Assembly: GCF_954871325.1 (NCBI RefSeq)
Contig: NC_088775.1
Span: 7,231,561 to 7,295,560, forward strand
Direction: 5' to 3'
Source of the DNA: Gordionus sp. m RMFG-2023
Taxonomy: Eukaryota; Nematomorpha; Gordioida; Chordodea; Parachordodidae
DNA length: 64,000 bases
Part shown: positions 43,462-55,711 of the stretch, piece by piece
Layout of the letters: the number at the start of each line of letters is the position of its first letter
How positions within the stretch are numbered: position 1 is the first letter of the stretch
The notes under the pieces: generated by a model
What the model was told of the DNA's origin: nothing
Database searches by the model: none
What the model saw: the letters and a program-made list of their open reading frames with translations, nothing else
Position numbers and translations under genes: made by a program

Positions 43462-45510
43462 TAGTGGCGTAGGCATAAAGGGGGGGGGGTCATGAAAAAA
43501 AATGTAATTTTTCTAAATATTTTTTTATTATTACTTTACTAAATTGAGAATATAATTGCTTAACATTTAAAAAACAATATTTTTATATTTTCAATTTATT
43601 AATAATAAGTTTGATCTAGAGTATTTGATTATTTTTATATATTTTAAATAAATTTTAAATTATCTTGCAAAAAACTTGTCTAGTATGTCATTTTCATTTT
43701 TAAAAAAATATACTTTGTCAATTTCATTAAGTAGAAATAATCATAATTTAACTCTATTTCAACAAATGTTAAGCACAGTTATGCCACAAGTTTATTTGAT
43801 TACCTAGGGTTATTAAATATAAGAGTATCAAAGCTACAACCACATCAAGTCTCCATATTAAAAGATATTAGGATTTTTTATAATGAAAATAATAGTAAAA
43901 CCTATTTTAAATATTTTGCTTTTTTTTATTTTTTTTAAATTGCTTTTGTGCTTCAGAATCTTCGTTCTATCTTGTTTAATGAAATTTTGTATATTTATTA
44001 AACAAATTGAAAAGAAGAAATAACATCTATGAAGATCATAGAATCATGAGATTCAAAAATATCTTGTAACGGAGAAAAAGAAACTTTAATGTATTCAATC
44101 CAAATTGATTGATAATTCCAAATTTGGCTAACTTTACGCTTGTTAGTTTCATAATTCGATTACTTTTTTTTAATTGCTGATAAATTGAAGAATTAATATA
44201 GCACTAAATATTAACGCAAACCAGATAGTTAGAACTTCTATATTCTCCATTATAAAATGATGCTTTTTGACTATTTTTATCTTTTATTAATAATTATTTT
44301 ACTACTTAAACCAACTACCAAATAGAATAAAGCAATAAAATCAAGCCCTATTTTATGGTTTAGTATGAGTTTCAGAATTAGTGTTTCCAAAAGTGTGACT
44401 CATTTCCCCCTTAGACCGTGATCTCATTAGTTTTCAGGTTCTATATTTGTGTGAGAAATTGAAAGTAATAGTCAGTCATTAAATATTTGTGCACGCCAAA
44501 TATATAGTTTATTATATTTCCCATTTTAGCACTTTATCTATTTTGGCAATTTTCTTTTTCTTTATACTATCTACCAAACGGATTAAATTAATATATAATT
44601 ATGATCTAAACATTTGATAAAATTTACTGAATACTACTATCTTGATTAAAGTCAGACACTAGCGCAAAACATTGCCATATTTTAGAATTAAAGGTTCAGC
44701 CAACTTTAACGGAGATTATATAAAGACAGAAAATTCAATATTATACAAGAATTTTTATAGTAGGGACCTCGCCACTAGGTAGATGGTTAAGGGGAAGAGA
44801 ATTAATAGTAAAAAAAAATAAAAAATTGTTAATATTAGCATCATGCCAGAACGGGAGGTATAGAAGTTAAACTATCTGGTTTGCATTAATGATTAAATCT
44901 TTACTTATTAATTCTTTAACCAATTTCGCTAGCCACAAAAAAGCAACTAATTACGAATCAAATACAAACTATGATATCAAGCCTTAAGAGTAAAGTTATT
45001 CAAAGAACTCCGTTACTCAATAATTAATGCGCATATCATGCTTTTTAAGGGCCTCAGCCTTTTTGGTAGATAGTTTATAGAATAGAAAAATATTATTGGC
45101 AAAATAAAAATAAATTCCTAAAATTTAATCATGTTAGAAGGAAAATTATATAAGCAATGAACAATATGAAAGGCATGATTAGTAATTACTAATTCATCAA
45201 CTAGTTTTTCTAATAAGTATAAAAACCAGTTTTAAGCGAAACAAAAACTAGGGCACGTCTTAGTCTGAATCCTAATTATCGAATTTTAAATTACGATTTA
45301 AAAATCAATTACGTATAAATACATTAAAGTTTTTCCATTTTGAATATTATCATTCCATGATCTTTATAGATGTTGCTAGTTTATTTAATAGATACTCAAA
45401 AATACAAACTATATTATTAAATTTATAAATATCTAATTAGTTAAACAATGTAAATTTTTAAAAAAAATTCGGTTGTTATGGAATCCTCCCCTTCCCTGCC
45501 TACGTCACTG
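43462..45510. mobile_element. Probable hAT-like element, family G (2.05 kb)
   Basis: The left end is TAGTGGCGTAGGCATAAAGG followed by a G run. The right end read backwards is CAGTGACGTAGGCAGGGAAG. These match at 15 or more positions as inverted ends, but the flanks do not give a clear target duplication. The interior is AT-rich with no recognised coding sequence. Confidence 0.5.
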
Positions 45511-45980
45511 ACTATATATGTTATCGTCAATGTATTTTTTTAACTTTGAAGGCGTTTTGTTAAATTTAAAAAGTGGATATTACCAGAAATGCATTCCAAC
45601 TTGTTTAGATTACTTATCTTATGAATTGTAGATATTGCTGTTAAACTTTGAGTCATTTATAATTTATATATATATCGTATGCCAAATCTGATGGAACATT
45701 CCCGCCAAAAGCACATTTTTTAAATTTAAAAAAACTCGCTCAACAATTGGTTTAAAGTTAAAAAAAAATAATACATTGACGGGATAAACACCTTGACGCT
45801 AAAATATATATTAATCAAATTAATATTAAAAATATATTTCCGGTAAGTAATTCACCTAAATATATTAATATCATAATTGAAAATATATGTAATTTAAGAA
45901 ATCAAAAATTATAATAAGTGAATTACTTATTTTAAAAAAAAAATCACATAATTATCGTTTGCAAAAGAAAAAGGGATTCT
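45511..45980. other. AT-rich spacer, no recognised gene
   Basis: Nothing recognised. Confidence 0.5.
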
Positions 45981-46349
45981 TTAATTAGATTAATATTTTA
46001 TTTAAAAAAATGGGTTCCAAAAGATAAAATTTATACATTTGTTTAATAATTCTTATTATAAAAATTTTATAATAAAAACAAATAGTCTTTAAAAAAACGT
46101 GAGGAGATTCCTCTAGGTTATGGCACTGTGGATTGGTATACAATCTACCTACATATTTTCATTGGTTTAATTAGATTAATATTTTATTTTAAAAAATGGG
46201 TTCCAAAAGATAAAATTTATACATCTGTTTAATATTTCTTATTATAAAAATTTTATAATAAAAACAAATAGTCTTTAAAAAAACGTGAGGAGATTCCTCT
46301 AGGTTATGGCACTGTGGATTGATATACAATCTACCTACATATTTTCATT
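45981..46349 (-). repeat. 186-bp tandem duplication at the 3' end of a LINE
   Basis: Two units of 186 bp (45981 and 46167) differ at only a few bases. Each contains 'GTGAGGAGATTCCTCTAGG' and 'GGCACTGTGGATTG'. The unit corresponds to the last codons and 3' tail of the LINE fragment that continues at 46350 on the minus strand. Confidence 0.8.
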
Positions 46350-47170
46350 AAAATTCGTTGGCACAAGTAAAAACCTTCCTGAGGATCACTCGAAATTAAG
46401 CGCATTTTTTGGCCGAGTACTTTGAAGAAATTTAGGGCTTTGGGTCCAAAATAACCGATTGCGTCAGAAACATGGGGGTTAGAGTGGTGTAGGAATGTTA
46501 ATAATATATTAATTAATTTTTCTAATTTCCATTCTTACTAAAGAAATGGAGCTAAATAAATGGTGCAAACCGATCAATACATGTATAATCCCAGACTAGC
46601 TGGATTGCCTTGCTCCATGGAATAAGTGCCATTCCGTCAGGCCCCGAGATTAAGTCCTTTTGGTTCCAAATTTGATGGAATATTGGTGAACGAAGAGTTC
46701 TATAAATGATCAAATTTACTACTAGATGGTGTAGGTGGCAGTCTTTTGAGATACGGCAGGGGAGAGGGTGATGGCTCAGACTGACGACAGGGCTCAGAGA
46801 TAATTTGCAAGATGAGAGTATAATGATACCACAGCCTAAACGAAGGCTTATTCCTATCCGAATTGTAAAGAGGAAAACCAAGGTTGGAGCTAGGAATGGT
46901 CTCAAGCCATTCATAGGCCCAGTTGAAATGTTTAATTGATGATGGAGAATCACTACTTTGATTTATTGGGAAGGAGATATCTGAGTTAAAGAGCGAGAGG
47001 CCCTTCAAAGCTATGTTCAAGTAAAGAAATTCAACGGAATGCTGGATTAAAGGTAAGCCTCAAACTTGTTGTCCGGAGGATAAAGGCAAGGGAGCATTTG
47101 GGGTGTTTGACGTCAATAGGTCTAATGCCAATCCCAGGTGGGGATCTGGAATGGTGGTAAAGATGTTAAT
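46350..47170 (-). mobile_element. LINE copy 3, 5'-truncated C-terminal fragment
   Basis: Minus-strand translation gives 'WAYEWLETIPSSNLGFPL', the counterpart of 'GHEFLEAIPSTNLQLQL' in copy 2. It is followed by the nuclease segment 'GPDGMALIPWSKAIQLVWDY' and 'TCIDRFAPF', and near 46400-46480 a 'FGPKALNFFKVLG' segment. The zinc-finger region is damaged. Two overlapping frames show at least one frameshift. The RT domain is absent. Confidence 0.75.
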
Positions 47171-47880
47171 AATTCAACAATAGATTTTCATTTTTGGCAT
47201 TCTGTACACTTGACGTGATTATAATTTTTAAAAATAATTGTATCTTGTATAAATTATATATGTATTTCGACACATTTTTAGACCATCTATCAAGATACAT
47301 GTAAATAGTACTCTTTTAACAACTCTGGTTTAAATTATAAAATATTTGGAACCTTTGAGTTATTTTAAATTTATATATTAAAACTAAACTAAAATTGCAA
47401 GGATTGGCTCAAATATTTTGCATTGTCCCGTTAATGCACATTGAGGATAACATATATTATTAATCAAATAATTCCAAACATCTATTGAAGGTGAGTTAAT
47501 ATTACCTAAATGACATAATATTTTAGTTTGAATTTTTTTTATATCATTTTGATGACATTAAACCCATTTTTATTTAAAAATAAATAATCGATATTAAGTA
47601 GAACATTTATAGGTGAAAAAATAAATTATCTGTCAAAATATCCTTAAAAATAAATGAGTTTTAAAAATATACGTAATAAAATAATAAAAAAACATATTCA
47701 TTTGGAAGAGTAAAATACTTAGATAATTAAATTATATATAATAAATTTAGAGAAAAATATTCTTTAAGATGTATATTTTTAATATGGCAAAATTTTTTAT
47801 CATTTTTAATTTTCCAAGCAGATATTTTTTTTCACCCTCAATCTATAGAAAATTAGTATTTAAAGCTCTATATAAAAATA
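47171..47880. promoter_or_regulatory. Upstream region of receptor gene 2, no definite element
   Basis: About 700 AT-rich bases. The base at -3 of the start codon is A, a favourable context. No other signal can be separated from the background. Confidence 0.2.
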
Positions 47881-49227
47881 ATGACTCTTAATTTTCTTAT
47901 TCCATACACCATAGTCATAATAGTTGTAGGTTGCCTTTTCAACGGTATGGCATTTGTAGTATTCATCTTACGTGGCAACAGAACGGGATTCAGATTTCAT
48001 AGTGCCAATTACAATTTGTACTTAGGAGCCTTATCAGTCTGGGACACATGCGTGCTAATCTTCAACTTTTCTGTAGGTGTCGGCAGAGCTTTATTTCCCG
48101 CTTTCAACGCTTTTTTTTTGCATTCGCAAATACTGTGTTCCTGTCACGGTATTTTAGTGGAATTTTTTAATCTTCAATCAGCTTGGACTATTGTATCATT
48201 TTCGGTTGCACGACTCCTCACCACGTATTTACCTTTCACTTTTACACCTAAGAGTCAAGAATCTCGATTTTTTAAAGTCATGGCATATTTCTTCATCACT
48301 AACCTATTCTTTTCTAGTTTAAAGCTTTTGGCAAGTGGCTTCGAAGGTAATAGCGTTTTCAAGTATGCACCCTGTAATAAAATCAGTCTTATAGATGGCG
48401 GAAATATGAAATCTGTCAATATTACTGGCTATAATTCTAGCCAGCAATACGCTAGGTATGTATTAACACTCTATTATGTGTCAACAGATATTTACCTAGA
48501 CGTTATCTTATATATTTTAGTAGCTCTCAATACTTGGATACCCGTTATGTGCGTGTTAACGTGCAACATATTCATAGTGAGGAAAATATGGAATACTCAT
48601 AGCAAAATTCATGCCACCACGTGTGCATCCACAAGAATTAATTCTGTGTCCAGGGTTGCAAACAACAATGAATACAAGAATACCATTGCCATATCATCTT
48701 CACCTAATCAGTTACAATCACTATCCTTAAAAATTTCTCAAGCAAATTCATTTATCAAATTATCTGGGATAAAGACAAATAGAAGTTATAATTATCGCAG
48801 TGGTTACGATTGCAATACAATATTGATAAAAAACCCTAATGAGATTCGAAATATATCGCTTGTTCTAAAACCATTAATGAAACTGTTTTTTAGAGTTAAA
48901 TTTCTAATTAAAAAAATGATGGTAAAAAAGATAACACCAAGTTCTTCTGCCAAGGAATTTCGAGCGACAAAATTATTGCTGTTGGTTTCGACGGTCCATT
49001 TGATATCTATAACCCCAATAGGTGTTGTGCAAACTTTGGAGTTGGTGTTGAGTAAATCACTCTTTTTAAAGCAATTCGTGATAACGCACCCTTATATTCT
49101 CACCAACACCAAAATAGTGAGAATATACCTTTTCGCTCTTTACGAATTGACCTTCGCCACTAATTTCATATGGTATCTCATTTTCCCTTCTAACAAATCA
49201 TTCAGAAGTATTTCGTGTATAAAATAA
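47881..49227 (+). CDS. Putative rhodopsin-like seven-transmembrane receptor 2 (448 aa)
   Basis: A single open frame of 448 residues with GC-richer codons than its surroundings. Helices lie at about 8-30 (with the conserved TM1 Asn21), 44-69 (with 'LSVWDT', Asp55 matching the class A TM2 aspartate), 88-115, 128-150, 204-233 (Pro221), 361-390 ('ISITP') and 413-436. The TM7 motif NPxxY appears as 'NFIWY' (428-432), and 'FPSNKSFRS' follows as helix 8. Cysteines at 86/88 and 165 can form the usual TM3-loop 2 bridge. N180 and N185 in the second outer loop are glycosylation sequons. DRY at the end of TM3 is 'ARL' (110-112), followed by the familiar 'YLPF'. The third inner loop is about 125 residues and rich in Ser, Asn and Lys. 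Most like invertebrate neuropeptide receptors; the ligand is unknown. The gene is not a duplicate of the receptor at 17161: the two share only the fold. Confidence 0.87.
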   Translation: MTLNFLIPYTIVIIVVGCLFNGMAFVVFILRGNRTGFRFHSANYNLYLGALSVWDTCVLIFNFSVGVGRALFPAFNAFFLHSQILCSCHGILVEFFNLQSAWTIVSFSVARLLTTYLPFTFTPKSQESRFFKVMAYFFITNLFFSSLKLLASGFEGNSVFKYAPCNKISLIDGGNMKSVNITGYNSSQQYARYVLTLYYVSTDIYLDVILYILVALNTWIPVMCVLTCNIFIVRKIWNTHSKIHATTCASTRINSVSRVANNNEYKNTIAISSSPNQLQSLSLKISQANSFIKLSGIKTNRSYNYRSGYDCNTILIKNPNEIRNISLVLKPLMKLFFRVKFLIKKMMVKKITPSSSAKEFRATKLLLLVSTVHLISITPIGVVQTLELVLSKSLFLKQFVITHPYILTNTKIVRIYLFALYELTFATNFIWYLIFPSNKSFRSISCIK

Positions 49228-50882
49228 ATTATTTATATACTATAAAAAAAAGTAGTAAAGTCTATATTTTATAAATTACCATTTTGATTTTTTTTTCTGA
49301 CGAAATTATTTTTGAACGCAAAACATTCATAATTTAATTTGAATATCTTCTCTTTATTTTATTTTTTTCAAATAGACATATTACAAAATAAGACTTTCTA
49401 TTTCTAAATGACCAAATAAAAAATTTTTATAATTAATTAGTTATTGTGTTTATAAATAAAAATGTGTGTATTTTAATTATATCGATTTTCTAAATATGAT
49501 TTTGAATGATTTCAATATAAAACTAGTTAATTTTAGAATAATAGTTAATAGAGAAAAAATAAGGATTAAAGTTAATAAATCCGACCTTTGGGTAGTTATA
49601 TAAAAAAATTCAACATTCCTATCTAACATGATTTCACCCCCCCCCAACCTCCCCCCCCCCCACAAAAAGACTTATATTTCGTAATCGATAAATGTATATA
49701 AATTGTTGCTTAAGAAAAATTGGTTTCTAATACAATCTGGAAAGTATTTTCTACAAATGCAAATTTATTTATTTATTACTATCATTTTTATGTTTGTCAT
49801 ATCTGAATATGCAATTAGTTCAAGACATGGTGGCTAAAAATCCTAACCTGAGTTTCCCTATACATATTGGAATGGAATACTCCATTCAAATCATAAATGG
49901 AATTCCCATGGATTCCATAAGCCAATACGCCATATAAAATCTACCAAAATTTAGTTTAGAAATTTTTTCATCTTTGACACTTTTTAATTTGTAAGAAAAA
50001 ATATAGTTATGAAAAATGTTTTTTTGGACCGGATAAAAAGTTTTAAGCAGTAGATAAGTTTCAAAAACCTTTGAGAATAGTTTGAAATGAATTGTGCCAC
50101 TTTTCTTTTTACTCTACTTAGGAAAAAGATTTTAAAATTAAATCTTATTTAAAACCCATGTTTAAAATTTTTTTAATAAATATAAGTTTATAATTTTCCA
50201 AAAAATATCGTCTTTTAGTTCCAAATGTTTAATTTTTTGAGCAGTAGAAATAGCATGAAACAATTATTTTATAAAAAAATATTAAGTTTAATTATTTTGG
50301 TAATTAACTGATTAGTCATATATCTAAACATTGAAATTTTACAAACCAAGGGTAAGGATTTCGGACGGGTCAGGCTAGACTTTGCCGATCTCTGATTTGC
50401 ATATGTAACACCATCTTCATTTTTATGTAATTCTTCAAGGTTACAAGCTGTTAATATCCTTTGTAATTTATAAAATAAAGTAAGCCGTTGAAAAACCATT
50501 TAAATTAATTTGGCTATTATAATATGAATTTTAAATTTGAAAATTAATATTGAATAATATACTAAAAAATGTATTTCATTACAAAATCTACATATTAAAA
50601 TGCCTCAAAATCAGGCTTGGGCAAAATTTTCAAAAAGGTGTAATAAACTATAGCAAAGGCTGCCCTACAAAAAATATCAATCATAGCTATAACCTTAGGC
50701 ACCTCCGCCCTAGCCTTCTTCATTAATCTAGAGCATCTCATTAACGAGTCCAGAGTGTTGATATGTAATCTGAGGTAACTTTATCGAGTTCGTATTCTTC
50801 CTTGATGGATAACATTTATTAATTGATAGATTTCAATAACCAATTTGTCACATCACCTCCTAGTATCCAAGAACAAATTATC
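49228..50882. other. Gene-free spacer
   Basis: A C-rich tract at 49628-49660 (a 62-codon minus frame over it is spurious). A 76-codon minus frame at 50269-50499 ('LQRILTACNLEELHKNEDGV') has fairly ordinary composition and might be a decayed exon, but nothing supports it. The rest is AT-rich. Confidence 0.4.
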
Positions 50883-51128
50883 TCATCCAATGATATATGT
50901 ATACTACTAAATTAGAGATTCATTAATTTAAAATGCCCATACATAGGAATCAACTATAGCGCCATTTTGTGGTATGTATTTTTACTAATTTTCATTTACC
51001 ATTATATGAATGCCCATTATGTCATTAATTAGATGTGTAAACCACAAAATGGCTATACAATATGGATACTTTTATTGCATTTAATGAATGAATCGCCAAT
51101 TTAGTAGTATATATATCATTGATCTCAT
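50883..51128. mobile_element. Palindromic MITE, family C, copy 2
   Basis: The left arm 'CCAATGATATATGTATACTA' is mirrored by 'GTAGTATATATATCATTGAT' at the right. 'GCGCCATTTTGTGGT' on the left pairs with 'ACCACAAAATGGCTA' on the right. The design matches 33443-33791 although the sequences have diverged. Confidence 0.7.
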
Positions 51129-51749
51129 CATTCTATCCTTTTAGACTTAAAACCCTCCCCAAAACCGAGCTCACAAAAGGATTACCCATATTCCTACTTG
51201 CATAAATTATATTAAATCTATATTGATACTCGATTTTTCTGAAAATAAAATACAAAATATATTTTGTGTTGTATACCAAATTTGTCTTTGAACAATTGGC
51301 ATAATGTTAATTTAAAATTTGTCAAAATTTATTTTATTTTTGGCAAGTCATCATAGTAGAAATTATATAATCATTATTTTAATTTTTTAGGTTAAGGTTG
51401 GTTCAACCTAAGCTCTTATAAAAAAGATGAATCATATTATTTATATTCAAACGAAAGAAAATTTTAAACAAGCTCATATAAAAAAAAATTACTTATACTA
51501 GCTGAAGATTTTAAATTGGGTCGTATAAAAAAAATAAAGATCAAAGTATTTTATATGTGTTTAGGATTTTAAACAATATACAGTATAAAACTTTATTTTT
51601 TATTATATGTGAAAAAAAACTTGTGCTATTTGAGCACTAATTTGGAATTCTTTTTTTTATATCAGAAATTAGAAATATTTGAAATTGCCATTCAATTAAC
51701 ATTTTAATGATGTATATATCGAAAATGCGTATCCAGCGGGTAGCAAAAA
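51129..51749. other. AT-rich spacer, no recognised gene
   Basis: Nothing recognised. Confidence 0.5.
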
Positions 51750-52150
51750 TATTTGATAAAATATCTAAGGTTTTCATGAATTGTAAATTGCAAAGTATTC
51801 TATTTCAAATAGGTTTTATTCTATTTAAATTGGCAAAAAGTTAAAATTTATTTAAATAATTATTCATTGTATATAATAGTACTTAATATCCCAAAAATTT
51901 TCTGTTTATTTTCTTATTTTTTAACAATGAAACACTTGTTGGATATAAGGAAATTTTATCAACCCAAAAAAAATACTATTTAAGTTATCTTTTACTAATA
52001 ATTATGATTAGGCAGATTTCAATAGTGTATGAAATATTCAGATATCCTAATAGACAGAATTTTATGAATAGAATTCATTCGGAGACTTCTTGTGCTACAG
52101 GAAGAAAGAAATTGCAAAATGCATACCGACATAATGGAACCTTCGACATC
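51750..52150 (+). mobile_element. Fragment of a hAT family D transposase 5' region
   Basis: It is collinear with 24230-24590: 'AAAGTATTCTATTTCAAATA', then the 'LDIRKFYQP' segment (initiator codon changed), 'TTTAAGTTATCTTT', 'AATAGACAGAATTT' and the probable splice acceptor 'TTGTGCTACAG'. Element ends were not identified. Confidence 0.6.
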
Positions 52151-52339
52151 ACCCCCCACTCGTCCCGTTAAACCAAATTTAATATAAATGTATATATTTT
52201 TAAAATATTTCTATATTTATTTGTGATTTCTATTCAGCTACTACCTGTATACTTTAACTAATTCTAAATATGTGACAGCAAACCATTTTTTCAAAAAAAT
52301 TAGGTGATAAAATCAAATTATCCTAATAAGATATAATTT

Positions 52340-53215
52340 CTTCCTTCAGAACATAGATATGGCAAAGAAAAGACGAGGAAGGAGTTATAATTCAAAACCT
52401 TTAGGAAAAAAACCCAATTAAACCACAATGATTTTAAACAAAATATAACCCATTCAAAAGCCTGCGAATAGTGGAGTTAAAGTCATCCGATAATTAATGG
52501 GGAAAAAATAAATCTAATAGTTCCTGTCCACTTTTAAGAAAAATTATGTCTCTCTATACTTCCCGGGGATTTAAAAAAATCCAAATCCTTTCTTTGAAAA
52601 ATGGATAACTTTGGATATTTAATTCCTAATGTATGAAAAGGGTATATGACTTTGATTCGCCTCTTATTGCTATTAAAGAAGACTTCACTAATATCAAAAA
52701 AAATGTAGAGCGCATGTGTCTTTTTGCAGGGATATGTTTCCAGCAGATTTAGACTTTTCTATTTGATCATTTGATTTGTAAGAAGTATTCAATTTAGTAG
52801 CACAACTAGATTCAATCTTATTAATACTAAATGACAATTCCGTTAGAAATTTTAGCTAACATTATGTGGAATTAAACTCAGATCGCAGAACCGTTGCCTT
52901 GAAATTCTTAACAGAAAAGATTATAGTTGGAGAAATATTAAAAAGCAAAAATAGATTTAGAGTTTAATAACTTAATAATACTAATTTAGCGCATAGTAAT
53001 CAATCCGCATATAGACAATGAACACCTCTGACAAGACTTAAAAGGCATAAATGAGTATATAATAAATAGTATCAATGATAGGGTTAAGGCTAAAACAACG
53101 TAAACTCCCAGAGGCTCATTAAAGTAAGTGGACGAAATGAAGCTAGAGGATAAATTAGATAAATTACAGCGCTGAAAAAAATATACATTTTCAAAATAAA
53201 CTTCGGCCAATTACA
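52340..53215 (+). pseudogene. Unidentified degenerate coding-like stretch
   Basis: Successive plus-strand fragments look like former protein sequence: 'MAKKRRGRSYNSKPLGKK' from 52359, 'FDSPLIAIKEDFTNIKKNVE' near 52660 and 'LNSDRRTVALKFLTEKIIVG' near 52875. They lie in different frames with stops between. The composition suggests a decayed transposon open frame and not a host gene, but I cannot name it. The 74-codon minus frame at 52986-53210 is on the opposite strand and is not supported. Confidence 0.35.
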
Positions 53216-53385
53216 AAGTTTTTAATCTTAATCAGATTTAACTCGGGGTGTATTTATTAATAAGCAGGGCCTATGAAGAGGATAAAAGTGTAGTTTAAAA
53301 TAAAGGCTATGGAACTAGGCAAGAGTTGTTAAATGAAAATGTTACTTTAAAAATCCTTTGAATATAACATCCGAGTAGATTTTAT

Positions 53386-53907
53386 TTATGTTGGCCACTG
53401 AATATTTATGGTTCTCATCCACTCAGGGGCGGCGAAAGTATCTTCCCCGCAAAAAAACATGCGTCTTACGCGAAATGTAAATCTTTTAAATCTCGAAAGA
53501 TTTTCGCATCCAGCTACCACCGCTTCATCTGAACTGGGATCAGAGCTATCGGTACTTCTTCCACTTTTTTCGATTTGCCGAGTATTATCGACATCTAACC
53601 TATGCTTCAAAATACCTCCAATAGGCTTAGAATGGGGATCATAATTTAATTTGAAATCAAAATCATTTTTATCGTATAGCGTTATTTGATCTTGACTGAA
53701 AGAAATGCGAGAATAACCGGAACTTCCATCTTTATCTTTATCTTTATTGCTATTGGTGCTGCTACTGCTAGATTTATTTAACGAGATTGAGCGTATCGTG
53801 CTCCAGCTTTCATTGGATTTTTTATCTGCTAAATTTTCTGAAGTAATTCCACCTTTGACTCTTGTTTTATACTGATATTTCAATTGATCCAAATAAGACT
53901 CGAGCAT
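53386..53907 (-). CDS. Uncharacterised protein with RVxF- and SILK-like motifs, paralogue 1 (173 aa)
   Basis: A single exon, 173 residues, with A at -3 of the start codon. It begins 'MLESYLDQLKYQYKT'. A Ser-rich, Lys/Asp-rich linker (44-60) leads to a block (64-101) containing RISF (67-70), 'QITLYDK' and 'YDPHSKPIGGILK' with GILK at 98-101. Another low-complexity stretch rich in Ser/Asp (115-128) precedes a basic 'LSRFKRFTFRVRRMFFC' segment (137-153). There is no signal peptide or membrane helix, and it is probably mostly disordered and intracellular. The gene at 55712 is a clear paralogue sharing the N-terminus, the RISF/GILK block and the basic segment. RVxF and [G/S]IL[K/R] are established docking motifs for protein phosphatase 1, so a PP1-regulating role is possible. 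That is an inference from short motifs only. Confidence 0.7.
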   Translation of the reverse strand: MLESYLDQLKYQYKTRVKGGITSENLADKKSNESWSTIRSISLNKSSSSSTNSNKDKDKDGSSGYSRISFSQDQITLYDKNDFDFKLNYDPHSKPIGGILKHRLDVDNTRQIEKSGRSTDSSDPSSDEAVVAGCENLSRFKRFTFRVRRMFFCGEDTFAAPEWMRTINIQWPT

Positions 53908-55711
53908 TTTATAATGACATCATAAAATTATATATTCCAAAAATATATATAATATATTATTAAAAAAAATTTCTTAATATATTTAGTATTTTAGAATACA
54001 AATAAGCGCTTTTAAATTGATTTTTACATAAAATTATAAATATTATATGTGTAATGTAATTTTTTTCCTCCATTTTCTTTCTTAAATTTAAAATTTTTTA
54101 TTTGATTTTTCCCCTAGCTAGTAAGTTTTATTAGTAAATATATAATAAAATATAAAAGTAGATATGATAATTTTTACTTTACATTTAACTAAGACCTAAA
54201 AATCTGTGCCATAGCTCGGTCCGGCTGGAAAAGGATATGATTTTTTTGTAATCGTGCTCGGAATGGGTTGGAACATAGCAAATGTCCGGTTAAATTTTTC
54301 CCATTTTTAAGTTTTGTTTTTCTTATATTTTCGATTCTCCCTTTGAAACCCATATATAAAATATGATAATTGTTTTTAGAAATTATATTGAATTATTCGA
54401 GATTAATATGTTGTTCGTATTCTGTTATTGAAAAGTATATAATCAAAGTGTGACTTATAAATATGTATCATTTTATTGGTAAATAGTACATATGCTATGA
54501 GAAGTAAAGTATCGGATCTGTTATGAAGTCATATTGATATGGCTATAATGATAGGGTTGGTATGGTCAAAGGAAAAATAAATTCGCGTTTGTCATAATTT
54601 ACAATTAATTAAAAACATAAAATAAAATGACAATTGAATCAGAAAACGACTCTTCCCACAGAAAGTGAAAACGAAGCAATATTTCAAGAATGAATCAAAA
54701 TATTTATACAAATTTAATAATATGTATTTATTTATGAATATAATTTTTGGTATTTATTATAACATATACCCAATAAAGTAAAAGCTGTCATAATTTGGCC
54801 TTACTCAACCTATCAAATATCGGTTACTTGACAGAATCGAATTTGACCGGCCAAATACCTCAAAATTATATAAAGGTTTAATTATCGATATCTCACGAAA
54901 AAAGACGACTGTTACCATTACTACTTAGAAAAATGTACAATGATTAAAGGTTGTTATATAAAATACTAAATGAAAATAGGAAATAATTACAATAATATCA
55001 ATATGGGACAAAAATTTATATTGAATTCTCATATATGTTTAATTGGGACATTCTTTTTGTTATATTTTGGGGAATAAAGGGTAGGGGGTAAATGATATTA
55101 AAATACACTCACCAAAGCCTCATTTCCCCATATTTTTTAGGGAGACATACTCTTAAAATTTTAAGTGATCTAATATTAATTTTTTTTTTAGGCTGCGTTT
55201 ATATTAAAAATAGCGATGGCAGTGATATAACATTGTCAATATTTCAAAATGTTTTATTTTAAATAACTTTCAGCCTATTAAATATTTTTTTTAATAAAAT
55301 GCAAAACATCTCTTTTTTTAACACATAATAAATTTTTAATAATAAGATTTCGAAAAGGGTAAACTTTAAAAGATTGCAAAAAACATATGTTACGTTACGT
55401 TACAAATTTTAACAGTTACAAAGCTCATCGTTACATTTTCATAATGATAATTGCAGGAACGGCTAAGTTATATATCCTCCTACCATAGTGCTAATGTAAC
55501 TTTTATCTTATGTCTTCCCTAAGGAGAGCGACTATTAAAAATTTTAATGAAACACTATCCGTTTCACACAAAAAGACAATAAACTTCAACCATTTTTTTG
55601 GTATATATATATTTTTTTAAAAAATTTTTTTATTTAATTTACCATCATCCATCTGTGCTTTTCAGAATTTATTTTTCAACCATCGTATCCAGTATAAAAG
55701 ATTGATACGTT
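53908..55711. other. Spacer between the two paralogues
   Basis: AT-rich sequence without an open frame. Just upstream of each paralogue's start codon there is a similar TATAAAATGCT(C/T)GA context. Bases 55385-55400 hold a short GTTAC repeat. Confidence 0.4.

Noticed and set aside
49477-49665. 62-codon minus-strand frame starting in a G/C run
   Set aside because: Its start is a homopolymer tract and the rest is AT-rich hydrophobic filler.
53408-53644. 78-codon plus-strand frame
   Set aside because: It is antisense to paralogue 1, whose protein is conserved in the neighbouring gene.
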